Below are positions 6,045 to 6,072 of a stretch of 6,072 nt of DNA, in pieces; position 1 is the stretch's first letter, and each line of letters begins with the position of its first letter. The notes beneath the pieces were generated by a model that was given only the letters and a program-made list of their open reading frames with translations, made no database searches and was not told where the DNA came from. The stretch spans positions 1 through 6,072 of the forward strand of contig JAITTC010000139.1 of assembly GCA_031287285.1 (NCBI GenBank). The letters run 5' to 3'. The stretch comes from Christensenellaceae bacterium. Lineage in GTDB: Bacteria > Bacillota > Clostridia > Christensenellales > UBA1750. A program made the position numbers and the translations under genes.

Positions 6045-6072
6045 ATGAAGAGAAAGGCCTTTTCGGCAAGCC
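6045..6072 (+). CDS. Possible start of the next gene (3' truncated by window edge)
   Basis: An ATG at 6045 opens a frame MKRKAFSAS that runs off the window. A weak purine-rich GAGAG (6035-6039) lies 5 bases before it. The basic beginning would suit a membrane or exported protein, but nine codons are too few to decide. The preceding 37 bases (6008-6044) hold nothing else I can support. Confidence 0.25.

Noticed and set aside
6053..6062. Palindrome AAAGGCCTTT near the right edge, a possible terminator stem or operator.
   Set aside because: A perfect palindrome without a loop cannot form a good terminator hairpin. Ten bases may occur by chance, and it falls within a possible coding start.

Overview
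The window is a compact, entirely plus-strand gene cluster of roughly 60% GC by eye. It reads as an ordinary housekeeping operon with one strange gene in the middle. The order is: 3' end of secA, a HAD-family phosphatase (TTG start), prfB (release factor 2), a membrane protein resembling the lipoprotein transacylase Lit (TIGR01906/DUF1461) with a very long repetitive tail, tsaD (tRNA t6A synthesis), a small DUF6483-like protein, and possibly the first codons of another gene at the right edge. The Lit-like gene, the SecA sequence with its C-terminal zinc motif, the secA/prfB neighbourhood and the DUF6483-like protein together suggest a Bacillota (Firmicutes) genome. GC-rich codon use points to a high-GC Clostridia lineage rather than a bacillus. 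This placement is inference.

Layout: secA (1-573) is cut by the left edge. A 43-base gap with a strong ribosome binding site leads to the HAD gene (617-1267). From there genes touch or overlap: HAD/prfB share ATGA (4 bases), prfB ends with TGA directly followed by ATG, the Lit-like gene and tsaD share one base (TGATG), and tsaD and the last gene share one base (TAATG). This implies one transcript with translational coupling. I found no internal promoter or terminator that I could support.

Functionally, secA drives protein export, prfB ends translation at UGA/UAA, and tsaD modifies ANN-decoding tRNAs. The Lit-like enzyme would act on lipoproteins that SecA helps export. These are growth-linked functions that make sense in a constitutive operon. 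The HAD and DUF6483-like genes have no role that can be deduced from context.

The most unusual element is the Lit-like protein. A four-helix membrane domain (about residues 30-253), carrying both histidines expected for Lit, is followed by a tail of about 500 residues predicted to be cytoplasmic. The tail contains 23 tandem units of 10-11 residues (consensus NTGYQPPVSA), a non-repetitive module of about 60 residues, a Pro/Ala/Gln-rich linker and a short terminal helix. I know of no described role for such a tail. A second oddity is that prfB is one uninterrupted frame with no programmed frameshift site.
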